A DNA stretch of 5,060 nucleotides from Deltaproteobacteria bacterium (GTDB taxonomy: Bacteria > Desulfobacterota > DSM-4660 > Desulfatiglandales > HGW-15), in assembly GCA_019307805.1 (NCBI GenBank), contig JAFDIX010000271.1, positions 1-5,060 of the forward strand, written 5' to 3'. This document shows positions 1-5,060 of the stretch, one piece after another. Under the pieces are notes generated by a model, which was given only the letters and a program-made list of their open reading frames with translations, was not told the DNA's origin and made no database searches. Every line of letters starts with the position of its first letter. Position 1 is the first letter of the stretch. The translations under genes were made by a program, and so were the position numbers.

Positions 1-1258
1 TTTTGTTTTCGATGAACTTCCTGAAAATATGCTCTCCCAGGATCTCCTTTATCAGGGCACTTTCCTCGGTTTCAAGGATGGCTGCATAGAGGTTCCCGGG
101 CAGATCCGTAATACCGTGGGCCCTTCGTTCGGCAGGATTCATCTCAAAGATGTCCTCTTCAATGGGATCCGGCAATTCCATTTTCTTATCGATACCGTCC
201 AGGCCGGCACCCAGCATGGTCGCAAAGGCCAGGTAGGGGTTACAGGCGGGATCCGGCGACCGGAACTCGATTCGCGTAGCCTTCTCCTTGCCCGGTTTGT
301 ACATGGGCACCCTGATCATGGCCGACCTGTTTCTCCTTGCCCAGGAGACATACACGGGTGCTTCGTAACCGGGGACCAGCCTCTTGTAGGAGTTCACCCA
401 TTGGTTGGTCAGGGCTGCGATGGCAGGGGCATGATGCATCAATCCGGCGATATAGTGTTTGGCGATCTCGGATAAATTGTACTCGTCGTCGGGATCGTAG
501 AAGCCGTTCCTATCCCCTTCGAAGAGGGACTGATGCACATGCATTCCGCTGCCGTTTTCCCCGAAAATGGGTTTGGGCATAAAGGTGGCATACACCCCGT
601 GCTGTGCGGCGATTTCCTTGACCACGATTCTGTAGGTCATGGTCTTATCCGCCATTTTGAGTCCTTCATCATAACGCAGATCGATTTCATGCTGGCTCGG
701 GGCCACCTCGTGGTGACTGTACTCCACTTGGATCCCCATGGACTGAAGGGCGAAGATGGTGTCTCTCCTCAATGTGCTGCCCATGTCCAGAGGCCGTGTG
801 TCAAAATAGCCTCCCGTGTCCAGGATTTCCGTGTTCTGATTGTCCCGGAAATAAAAATACTCAAGTTCAGGTCCCAGGTAAAAAGTATATCCCCTATCCG
901 CAGCCATTTTTAAAAGCCGCTTGAACACATAGCGGGGGTCCCCCTCATAGGCCGTTCCATCGGGATTGAGAATATCGCAAAACATTCGGGCCACGGGCTT
1001 GTCCCCGCTTCTCCAGGGGACCAGTTGAAAGGTCGCCGGATCCGGCTTGGCGATCATGTCACTTTCCTCGATCCGTGCAAATCCCTCAATGGATGACCCG
1101 TCAAACCCCATTCCTTCAGTAAGTCCTTCCTCCAACTCAGACTGGGTAACGGCAAAACTTTTAAGCATTCCAATCACGTCTGTAAACCAGAACTGGATAA
1201 AACTGATGTCCTTTTCCTTTACGATCCGCCTGACATCATCTGCTGTTTTGCATTCCAT
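1..1258 (-). CDS. glnA: Glutamine synthetase type I (GSI-alpha-like), 3'-truncated by window edge
   Basis: Makes glutamine from glutamate, ammonia and ATP in the cytoplasm; GSI enzymes are dodecamers. Reading the minus strand gives 419 residues with no stop before the window edge; the family is about 440-445 long, so roughly 25 C-terminal residues lie outside. Visible signatures: GFDGSS latch region (51-56), metal ligands in GPELEYF (E131, E133), HHEVAPSQHE (E184, E191), GENGSGMHVH (233-242, with metal ligand H240), NSYKRLVPGYEAP (289-301, with flap glutamate E299), and EFRSPD (E331, R333). The C-terminal part resembles Bacillus-type GSI-alpha: I see no adenylylation motif around a NLYDLP-like tyrosine and no GSI-beta insertion. 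R62 sits where the feedback-inhibition arginine of Bacillus GS lies. The start ATG at 1258 is preceded by a strong AGGAGGAG ribosome site. It is divergent from the deacetylase-like gene. Identity is very secure; the subclass is inferred from motifs. Confidence 0.97.
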   Translation of the reverse strand, partial: MECKTADDVRRIVKEKDISFIQFWFTDVIGMLKSFAVTQSELEEGLTEGMGFDGSSIEGFARIEESDMIAKPDPATFQLVPWRSGDKPVARMFCDILNPDGTAYEGDPRYVFKRLLKMAADRGYTFYLGPELEYFYFRDNQNTEILDTGGYFDTRPLDMGSTLRRDTIFALQSMGIQVEYSHHEVAPSQHEIDLRYDEGLKMADKTMTYRIVVKEIAAQHGVYATFMPKPIFGENGSGMHVHQSLFEGDRNGFYDPDDEYNLSEIAKHYIAGLMHHAPAIAALTNQWVNSYKRLVPGYEAPVYVSWARRNRSAMIRVPMYKPGKEKATRIEFRSPDPACNPYLAFATMLGAGLDGIDKKMELPDPIEEDIFEMNPAERRAHGITDLPGNLYAAILETEESALIKEILGEHIFRKFIENK

Positions 1259-1264
1259 ATGCGC

Positions 1265-1273
1265 TCCTCCTCT
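1265..1273 (-). promoter_or_regulatory. Ribosome binding site of glnA
   Basis: On the minus strand a purine run AGAGGAGGAG-like block lies six bases before the ATG at 1258. It is a near-ideal Shine-Dalgarno sequence and fixes the glnA start codon. Confidence 0.8.
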
Positions 1274-1280
1274 GTTTCCT

Positions 1281-1308
1281 TAAATACTTCCATAAACCAT
1301 CATGCCAA
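1281..1308 (-). promoter_or_regulatory. Possible glnA promoter (weak sigma-70-like)
   Basis: Minus strand: TTGGCA (1308-1303) and TATTTA (1286-1281), 16 bases apart, match the sigma-70 boxes at 5/6 and 3/6 positions. Transcription would start near 1274, giving a leader of only about 16 bases that begins at the ribosome site. The same TTGGCAT also resembles a sigma-54 -24 element, but the -12 GC is missing (TA instead). I cannot decide between them; another promoter further upstream is possible. Confidence 0.25.
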
Positions 1309-1370
1309 GAACGCGATCCCCATTTTTTCTCTTCTTGTACCCATCTTTGTCTTGAATTTCCAGGATTTAT

Positions 1371-1399
1371 TTGACAGTGTCGATATTCCACATGAAAAT
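1371..1399 (+). promoter_or_regulatory. Predicted sigma-70-type promoter for the deacetylase-like gene
   Basis: A perfect -35 box TTGACA (1371-1376) is followed after 17 bases by GAAAAT (1394-1399), a 4/6 match to the -10 box. Transcription would start near 1406 and give a leader of about 44 bases. A small palindrome, GACAGTGTC (1373-1381), overlaps the -35 box and could be an operator half, but it is too short to argue from. Confidence 0.45.
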
Positions 1400-1436
1400 C
1401 AGACATCCCATGGGCATTACTTTGAAACCGAAGCTG

Positions 1437-1442
1437 TAGGAG
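1437..1442 (+). promoter_or_regulatory. Ribosome binding site of the deacetylase-like gene
   Basis: TAGGAG lies seven bases before the ATG at 1450 and supports that codon as the start. Confidence 0.65.
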
Positions 1443-1449
1443 CCGCCCA

Positions 1450-2250
1450 ATGAGACTGCGTGATCTCTCCATCATTCAATACCAGAACATCAGCCGGCAG
1501 GATCACATTTACAGATTGTGGCTTCCTCTGGGGGCTTTCAAGAAACAACTGGAATATTTTGACTCTGGGGATTTCCAGGTCCTCTCCATAGACAAGGCCA
1601 TTCAATACCTGAAAAAAGAATTGAAAATAACAGATGCCCGACCCATTTCTCTCTCCTTCGACAACGGGTACCTCGACTTCTATGAGGAGGCCTTCCCGTT
1701 GCTTGAAGAGCACCATTTTCCTGCCACCCTGCTTATCTCTCCCGAAAGGGTGGGCACGAAGAAGACCATCGGCAATCATGAGGTCTCCTATGTCACATGG
1801 GAAATCCTCAAGGAACTTGCCGATCGGAACATCACCATCGGAGCATACGAGGATGGGCACTGGAATATCAACAAGATCCCCGAAGATCAGGTACGCAGGC
1901 ATATCATTGAGCATAAAAAACGCCTGGAAGACAAACTCGGAATTGAAATCCTTCACTATGGCGTCAAGGAGGGCATCCCCAACAGAGGTATCCGCGAACT
2001 GCTCATATCACAGGGCTATAGGACATTTCTCACCCAGTGCCCGACCAACAGGAGGCCCGACCTCTTTTCTCTGGGAAGAATCCAGGTGGATGATGACGAT
2101 TTCAACATATTCCTGACCAAGGTCTCCAGGACCTATCTTTTCTTCAAGGACAAGAGGAGTTGGAAATATATAAGAACCTACAAGCTGGATAGGGTGGCCC
2201 ACAGGTTATCAGAAACCCTTGACAGAATAAGGGGAGTAAAAACACACTAG
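1450..2250 (+). CDS. NodB/CE4 polysaccharide-deacetylase-like protein with degenerate active site
   Basis: A 266-residue protein without signal peptide or membrane helix, so probably cytoplasmic. The fold is recognisable from family landmarks in order: an N-terminal LSIIQYQNI segment where active relatives often have a YH pair; FKKQLEYF followed by FQVLSIDKAIQYL (30-54); ISLSFDNGYLDFY (66-78) matching the TFDDGY motif, then PLLEEHHFPATLLI (83-96); YVTWEILKEL (114-123); IGAYEDGH (130-137) in place of the HSxxH motif; RRHIIEHKKRLEDKLG (149-164); and GYRTFLT (189-195). Key residues are changed: the metal Asp is N72, the first motif-2 His is Y133, and the YPYG-type motif 3 is HYGVKEG (169-175). 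D71 and H137 remain. Hydrolase activity is therefore doubtful, and a pseudoenzyme or binding role is inferred. The C-terminal 45 residues are strongly basic. It lies upstream of, but separated by 292 bases from, two glycan-synthesis genes. Confidence 0.82.
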   Translation: MRLRDLSIIQYQNISRQDHIYRLWLPLGAFKKQLEYFDSGDFQVLSIDKAIQYLKKELKITDARPISLSFDNGYLDFYEEAFPLLEEHHFPATLLISPERVGTKKTIGNHEVSYVTWEILKELADRNITIGAYEDGHWNINKIPEDQVRRHIIEHKKRLEDKLGIEILHYGVKEGIPNRGIRELLISQGYRTFLTQCPTNRRPDLFSLGRIQVDDDDFNIFLTKVSRTYLFFKDKRSWKYIRTYKLDRVAHRLSETLDRIRGVKTH

Positions 2251-2261
2251 GAAAAGCGAGG

Positions 2262-2278
2262 CCGGAGAACCCGGTTTT
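2262..2278 (+). terminator. Weak candidate terminator after the deacetylase-like gene
   Basis: Eleven bases past the stop codon, CCGG (2262-2265) can pair with CCGG (2271-2274) around a five-base loop, followed by TTTT. The stem is only 4 bp, so termination here would be inefficient at best. Confidence 0.25.
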
Positions 2279-2306
2279 GGTTTACCCCTGATCGTGGTTT
2301 TCGTTA

Positions 2307-2326
2307 TTACATGTTTGTTACATGTT
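2307..2326. repeat. Two direct copies of TTACATGTT, 11 bases apart
   Basis: TTACATGTT occurs at 2307-2315 and 2318-2326. Each copy contains the perfect palindrome ACATGT (2309-2314 and 2320-2325). The 11-base period places both palindromes on the same face of the helix, as in tandem operator sites, but no known regulator is recognised and the copies could be chance in AT-rich DNA. Confidence 0.35.
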
Positions 2327-2459
2327 CAAATTCCAAATAACAAATCACAAAAAACAATAAAATAACAATGACCGAAATTCAAAATCCCAAACAAAAAATC
2401 AACCCCTTTGAACCAGTTTGGAACTTGTGATTTATTTGTAATTTGGTGCTTGGAATTTG
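2327..2459. repeat. AT-rich imperfect inverted repeat, MITE-like or dispersed repeat
   Basis: The outer arms CAAATTCCAA (2327-2336) and TTGGAATTTG (2450-2459) are exact reverse complements. Further in, AAATCACAA (2342-2350) and TTGTGATTT (2425-2433) also pair exactly, and CCAAAC (2387-2392) pairs with GTTTGG (2416-2421). The whole could fold as a long interrupted hairpin. The stretch is far richer in AT than the neighbouring genes, with a strong A bias on the left half and T on the right. It has no significant open frame. From memory, similar CAAATTCCAA/AAATCACAA-rich runs recur between genes in Desulfobacterota and some uncultured phyla, which suggests a dispersed non-coding element. I see no target-site duplication. 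Confidence 0.6.
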
Positions 2460-2505
2460 TTATTTTTTAAACCTGAAGCGCCAAGACATACCCGGATATC
2501 TCTGA

Positions 2506-2529
2506 CCTGGCCAACAGGGCCGGGTTTTT
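2506..2529 (+). terminator. Strong intrinsic terminator just upstream of the glycosyltransferase gene
   Basis: CCTGGCC (2506-2512) pairs with GGCCGGG (2518-2524) over 7 bp (six GC pairs and one T-G wobble) around the loop AACAG, and is followed at once by TTTTT (2525-2529). This is a textbook rho-independent terminator. It ends 13 bases before the ATG at 2543, so it either insulates the gene from upstream transcription or works as an attenuator in its leader. Confidence 0.7.
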
Positions 2530-2530
2530 A

Positions 2531-2539
2531 AGGAAAGGA
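2531..2539 (+). promoter_or_regulatory. Ribosome binding site of the glycosyltransferase gene
   Basis: AGGAAAGGA sits immediately after the terminator T-run and 3-8 bases before the ATG at 2543. It supports that start and places the translation signal in the only unpaired stretch between terminator and gene. Confidence 0.65.
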
Positions 2540-2542
2540 TCA

Positions 2543-3706
2543 ATGATCAGGATCCTTCACATCCACACGATGCCCGTTATCAGCGGCTCCGGTATCAATA
2601 CCTACCTTTCCATGGACGGTATGGACCGGCAAGTGTACGAAGTGGAGCTGGCTTGTGCCCCGGGGGGACGCCTCATAGATCTTGTTCAGGACTCCGGGAT
2701 GGAGGTACGGATCTTCAGGAATCTGGTACAACCGCTCTCCCCCTATCGAGATCTCAGGGCCGCCATGGACCTTTTCCTTTTCCTGCGAAAAAACCCCTAC
2801 CATGTCGTGCATACCCACAACTCAAAGGCCGGATTTGTGGGACGCCTGGCAGCGGCCATGGCCCGTGTGCCGGTCATCGTACACACGGTGCATGGATTCG
2901 CCTTTCATGATCAGGAGCCCCGGTGGCGGCAGGTCCTTTTTCTCAACCTTGAGAGGCTCGCTTCCCACTGGTGCCAAAAAATGATTTTCATCTCCCAGCC
3001 CCTTTTGGACTGGGGCCTGAAAGAGCACATTGTCCCCAGGGAAAAAACCGTCAAGATCTACAGCGGGATCCAATTGGAGCACTTTCACCCCGTGGACGGG
3101 GATGAAAAGAACCGGATCCGAGAAAAGTGGAAACTGCGCCCGGAGGAGGCCGTTATAGGGATTGTCTCCAAGCTCTGGGAGGGAAAAGGCCATGCCACCC
3201 TGATTGAAGCGGTAAAAGAATTAACGAAAGATATAAAGGATGTGAGGCTGGTTATCGTTGGAGAAGGATATCTCCAGGATGAATTGGTAAAACAGGTTGC
3301 CAGGCTGGGCCTGGGTGATCGTGTCCTTTTCACAGGATTCCAGATGGATGTCTCGGAGATTATCGCCACATTTGATGTGGCTGTACTGCCTTCCTTTTTT
3401 GAAGGGATGGGGAGGGTCATCCTGGAGGCCATGGCCATGGCCAAGCCCGTTGTGGCAAGCCGCGTCGGGGGTATTCCGGATCTCGTAGAAGACGGGCGGA
3501 ACGGCTTTCTGGTGCAGCCCGGGGATGTCAAAGCACTTGCAGCGGCAATCAAAAGGCTTCTCACAGACAAGGAACTCGCAGGGGAAATGGGGAGCAGGGG
3601 ACGAAAGATGGTTGACGAAAAATTCAACTCAGATATCATGGTGCGATCCATTGAAGAGGTTTACCGCCACCTTTTAACAAGAAAAGGCATCCGCATTGGC
3701 CCTTAA
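2543..3706 (+). CDS. Glycosyltransferase family 4 (GT-B fold, retaining), polysaccharide biosynthesis
   Basis: A 387-residue cytoplasmic enzyme, full length for GT4, which transfers a sugar from a nucleotide-sugar donor to a growing, probably lipid-linked, glycan. The N-terminal acceptor domain starts ILHIHTMPVISGSGINTYL (4-22), with the glycine-rich loop at 14-17, then VVHTHNSKAGFVGRLAA (88-104) and VIVHTVHGFAFHD (111-123), typical of the exopolysaccharide GT4 group. The C-terminal donor domain begins near 203 with IGIVSKLWEGKGH (205-217), which holds the phosphate-binding lysines K210 and K215. The EX7E signature is intact: E287 and E295 in FEGMGRVILEAMA, followed by KPVVASRVGGIPDLVEDGRNG (301-321). 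Sugar and acceptor specificity cannot be read from the sequence. Its end overlaps the next gene by 11 bases, indicating one transcript and coupled translation with the sugar-1-phosphate transferase. Confidence 0.93.
   Translation: MIRILHIHTMPVISGSGINTYLSMDGMDRQVYEVELACAPGGRLIDLVQDSGMEVRIFRNLVQPLSPYRDLRAAMDLFLFLRKNPYHVVHTHNSKAGFVGRLAAAMARVPVIVHTVHGFAFHDQEPRWRQVLFLNLERLASHWCQKMIFISQPLLDWGLKEHIVPREKTVKIYSGIQLEHFHPVDGDEKNRIREKWKLRPEEAVIGIVSKLWEGKGHATLIEAVKELTKDIKDVRLVIVGEGYLQDELVKQVARLGLGDRVLFTGFQMDVSEIIATFDVAVLPSFFEGMGRVILEAMAMAKPVVASRVGGIPDLVEDGRNGFLVQPGDVKALAAAIKRLLTDKELAGEMGSRGRKMVDEKFNSDIMVRSIEEVYRHLLTRKGIRIGP
3684..3687 (+). promoter_or_regulatory. Ribosome binding site for the TTG-started transferase gene
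   Basis: AAGG inside the end of the glycosyltransferase gene lies eight bases before TTG at 3696. An in-frame TAA at 3675-3677 leaves this TTG as the only usual start codon ahead of the conserved first motif, so the site helps fix an unusual start. Confidence 0.45.
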
Positions 3707-4886
3707 AATAATCTGGCAAACCCTCATTGGCCTGTTTCTCCTGTTTCTGGCCACCCCCGCGGTCAAGACCTTTTACTTTAATGCCGGGCTCAGGTGGCAG
3801 TATATCCTTGCCTTCTCTATTGTAGTCGCCTATTTTGTCACCCCCTTCTGCCGTCTCATTGCCCTGAAGCTGAATATCCTGGACAAGCCGGATTGGAGAA
3901 AAATCCATGATCGTCCCACCCCCCTGCTCGGGGGATTGGCCGTTTACCTCGCCTTCTCTGCCGCCATCCTGCTTAACGATGTCTATTACCCTGGCATGAA
4001 AGTCCTCCTCTTTGGCGGCTCACTTATCTTTGTGATGGGACTGATAGACGATATAAAGCCTTTGCCCGCCATTATGAAATTTGTTTTTCAGATCCTTATC
4101 ACCCTTATGGTTATTCTTTTGGGGGACATCCAGCTCACCTTTTTTTACCATGCATCCTGGGCCCCTCTTGTGAATATTCCGGTCACCCTGCTGTGGATCG
4201 TAGGGCTGACAAATGCCATGAATTTCTTTGACGGGATTGACGGGCTGGCTGCGTCCCTATCCGCGATCAGCGCCCTTTTCCTCGGGATCATCGCCTTTCT
4301 CACAAACCAGGCGTCACTGGGGTGGTTCGCAGTTGCCCTCATCGGGGCCTGTATCGGGTTCATGCCCCACAATCTGAGGTTCGGCAAATCCGCCTCCCTC
4401 TTCCTGGGAGATGCAGGAAGCACCTTCCTGGGTTTCACACTGGCCGGACTTGCCGTGCTTGGCAAATGGTCTAATACCAGCCATTTTGTTTCCCTGTCCG
4501 CGCCTCTCCTGATCTTCGGAATACTCATCTTTGATATGATCTATGTCAACCTTTCACGAATCAAGAATCGACAGGCCTCAAACCTCTTCCAACTGCTGAC
4601 ATGCGCAAACAAAGATCATCTGCACCACCGCCTCATATTCATGGGCTTTGCCCGGAAGGAAGTGGTATTTATCATTTCCACCATTTCCGTCTGCCTGGGC
4701 GTCAGCGCCCTCATCATCATGAAGCAGGATATCATTGAAGCCCTGCTTGGACTTTTTCAGGCCGTTTTGATCATAGGCCTTGTTGTCACGCTTATGCTCA
4801 AGGGCAGGGAGAGGCCTTCAACGGAGGACGGAGGGCAGAGGACGGAGGACAGAGGGCAGACGACAGAGGACCGTGGCAAAAGCTGA
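3696..4886 (+). CDS. WecA/TagO/MraY-family undecaprenyl-phosphate sugar-1-phosphate transferase
   Basis: An integral membrane enzyme of 396 residues that transfers HexNAc-1-phosphate from a UDP-sugar to undecaprenyl phosphate, the first step of O-antigen, teichoic-acid-like or exopolysaccharide assembly. Signatures in order: DKPDWRKIHDRPTPLLGGLA (63-82), GLIDDIKPLPAIMK (115-128) with the DD metal/catalytic pair D118-D119, TNAMNFFDGIDGLA (172-185), FLGDAGSTFLGF (236-247), and the cytoplasmic HLHHRL (308-313). I count about eleven or twelve hydrophobic segments. It resembles WecA/TagO more than MraY because of the HxHH loop and its non-mur context. The start is TTG, 11 bases inside the upstream gene. 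An extra hydrophobic segment (residues 3-22) precedes the usual first helix (37-57). After about residue 375 the protein ends in three heptads, TEDGGQR, TEDRGQT and TEDRGKS, encoded by a tandem repeat. The exact sugar used is unknown, so no symbol is given. Confidence 0.92.
   Translation: MALKIIWQTLIGLFLLFLATPAVKTFYFNAGLRWQYILAFSIVVAYFVTPFCRLIALKLNILDKPDWRKIHDRPTPLLGGLAVYLAFSAAILLNDVYYPGMKVLLFGGSLIFVMGLIDDIKPLPAIMKFVFQILITLMVILLGDIQLTFFYHASWAPLVNIPVTLLWIVGLTNAMNFFDGIDGLAASLSAISALFLGIIAFLTNQASLGWFAVALIGACIGFMPHNLRFGKSASLFLGDAGSTFLGFTLAGLAVLGKWSNTSHFVSLSAPLLIFGILIFDMIYVNLSRIKNRQASNLFQLLTCANKDHLHHRLIFMGFARKEVVFIISTISVCLGVSALIIMKQDIIEALLGLFQAVLIIGLVVTLMLKGRERPSTEDGGQRTEDRGQTTEDRGKS
4821..4883. 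repeat. Heptamer tandem repeat (consensus RCRGAGG) forming the 3' end of the transferase gene
   Basis: Eight consecutive 7-base units run from 4821 to 4876: ACGGAGG twice, then GCAGAGG, ACGGAGG, ACAGAGG, GCAGACG, ACAGAGG and ACCGTGG. Three heptamers make 21 bases, so the translated period is seven residues. The two 21-base units 4821-4841 and 4842-4862 agree at 19 of 21 positions; the third (4863-4883) has decayed to about 13 of 21. From memory, GGACGGAGGACAGAGG-type runs are dispersed in many environmental bacterial genomes, often at gene ends, so this is probably a repeat that has run into the coding sequence. Confidence 0.75.
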
Positions 4887-5060
4887 GCAGGTATCTTACC
4901 ATTTTGAGCCCACCTAAATTCCTTCCACTAATTTGAGATGGATAATATTTTCACCTGGGGGAGAGATATACCAACTTTTCAAGCTGTGATCTTTGCTCGT
5001 TCAGCACGAACGTCCAATCCATTGTTTCTCATAATTCCCCACCGGTCCAAACTCCCGGCT
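4887..5060. other. Unassigned 174-base stretch after the transferase gene
   Basis: I recognise no gene, RNA or terminator here. A plus-strand frame is open from an ATG at 4938 to the window edge (41 codons), but it has only a poor ribosome site and no recognisable motif. A minus-strand frame is open from the edge to a TGA at 4981-4979 (26 residues), which could be the tail of a convergent gene. A 5-bp hairpin (CGTTC 4998-5002, GAACG 5008-5012) lacks a T-run. The transferase transcript has no visible terminator before the edge. Confidence 0.3.

Noticed and set aside
29..913. Several plus-strand open frames opposite glnA
   Set aside because: They are antisense shadows of the glutamine synthetase frame, whose motifs are unambiguous on the minus strand.
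1286..1308. Possible sigma-54 promoter for glnA (TTGGCAT on the minus strand)
   Set aside because: The -24 part matches but the -12 element lacks the essential GC at the required spacing, so only a weak sigma-70-like alternative was listed.
1236..1475. Minus-strand open frame spanning the divergent promoter region
   Set aside because: It overlaps the glnA start in another frame and the deacetylase-like start, has no recognisable motif, and covers the promoters and ribosome sites of both genes.
1417..1956. 179-codon minus-strand open frame opposite the deacetylase-like gene
   Set aside because: It lies antisense to a gene with clear family motifs; its translation shows no domain and is explained by codon composition of the real gene.
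2251..2542. CRISPR array or structured RNA in the AT-rich intergenic region
   Set aside because: There are no regularly spaced identical repeats, and the complementary blocks form one nested inverted structure of low GC content rather than a known riboswitch or RNA fold.
3085..3651. 188-codon minus-strand open frame opposite the glycosyltransferase
   Set aside because: It is antisense to the conserved donor domain with the EX7E motif, is serine/proline-rich as expected of a shadow frame, and has no supporting start signal.
4998..5012. Hairpin CGTTC/GAACG as terminator of the glycan genes or insertion-sequence end
   Set aside because: The stem is only 5 bp with no following T-run, and no matching inverted copy or target duplication is found in the window.
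4938..5060. Plus-strand open frame beginning with ATG and running off the window
   Set aside because: Only 41 codons are visible, the ribosome site is poor and no family is recognisable; a minus-strand frame is equally open over part of the same bases.

Overview
The window looks like a chromosomal segment of a Gram-negative anaerobe, most plausibly a Desulfobacterota (former Deltaproteobacteria) member. That guess rests on the gene mix, the moderate GC content, and two kinds of dispersed-looking repeat that I remember from such genomes. It is an inference; no marker gene is present to prove it.

Layout. Bases 1-1258 (minus strand) hold most of a type I glutamine synthetase gene, cut by the window edge before its last two dozen or so codons. 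Bases 1259-1449 are a divergent promoter region. Bases 1450-2250 (plus) encode a cytoplasmic NodB/CE4 polysaccharide-deacetylase-like protein that has lost most of its metal-binding and catalytic signature. Bases 2251-2542 are non-coding. They contain a weak hairpin, two ACATGT palindromes 11 bases apart, an AT-rich imperfect inverted repeat of about 133 bp, and a strong intrinsic terminator 13 bases before the next start codon. Bases 2543-3706 encode a GT4 glycosyltransferase. Its end overlaps by 11 bases a WecA/TagO/MraY-family polyprenyl-phosphate sugar-1-phosphate transferase (3696-4886), which begins at a TTG codon and ends in a heptamer-repeat-derived tail. Bases 4887-5060 contain nothing I can assign.

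How it fits together. The last two genes are a classic pair. The membrane enzyme loads a sugar-1-phosphate onto undecaprenyl phosphate at the inner face of the membrane, and the GT4 enzyme adds a further sugar to a lipid-linked or related acceptor. With the deacetylase-like protein they suggest the edge of an exopolysaccharide or O-antigen-like locus next to a housekeeping nitrogen-assimilation gene. The points most worth following up are the degenerate deacetylase (a probable pseudoenzyme), the terminator that any longer leader must read through to express the glycosyltransferase pair, and the two different repeat elements bracketing that pair.
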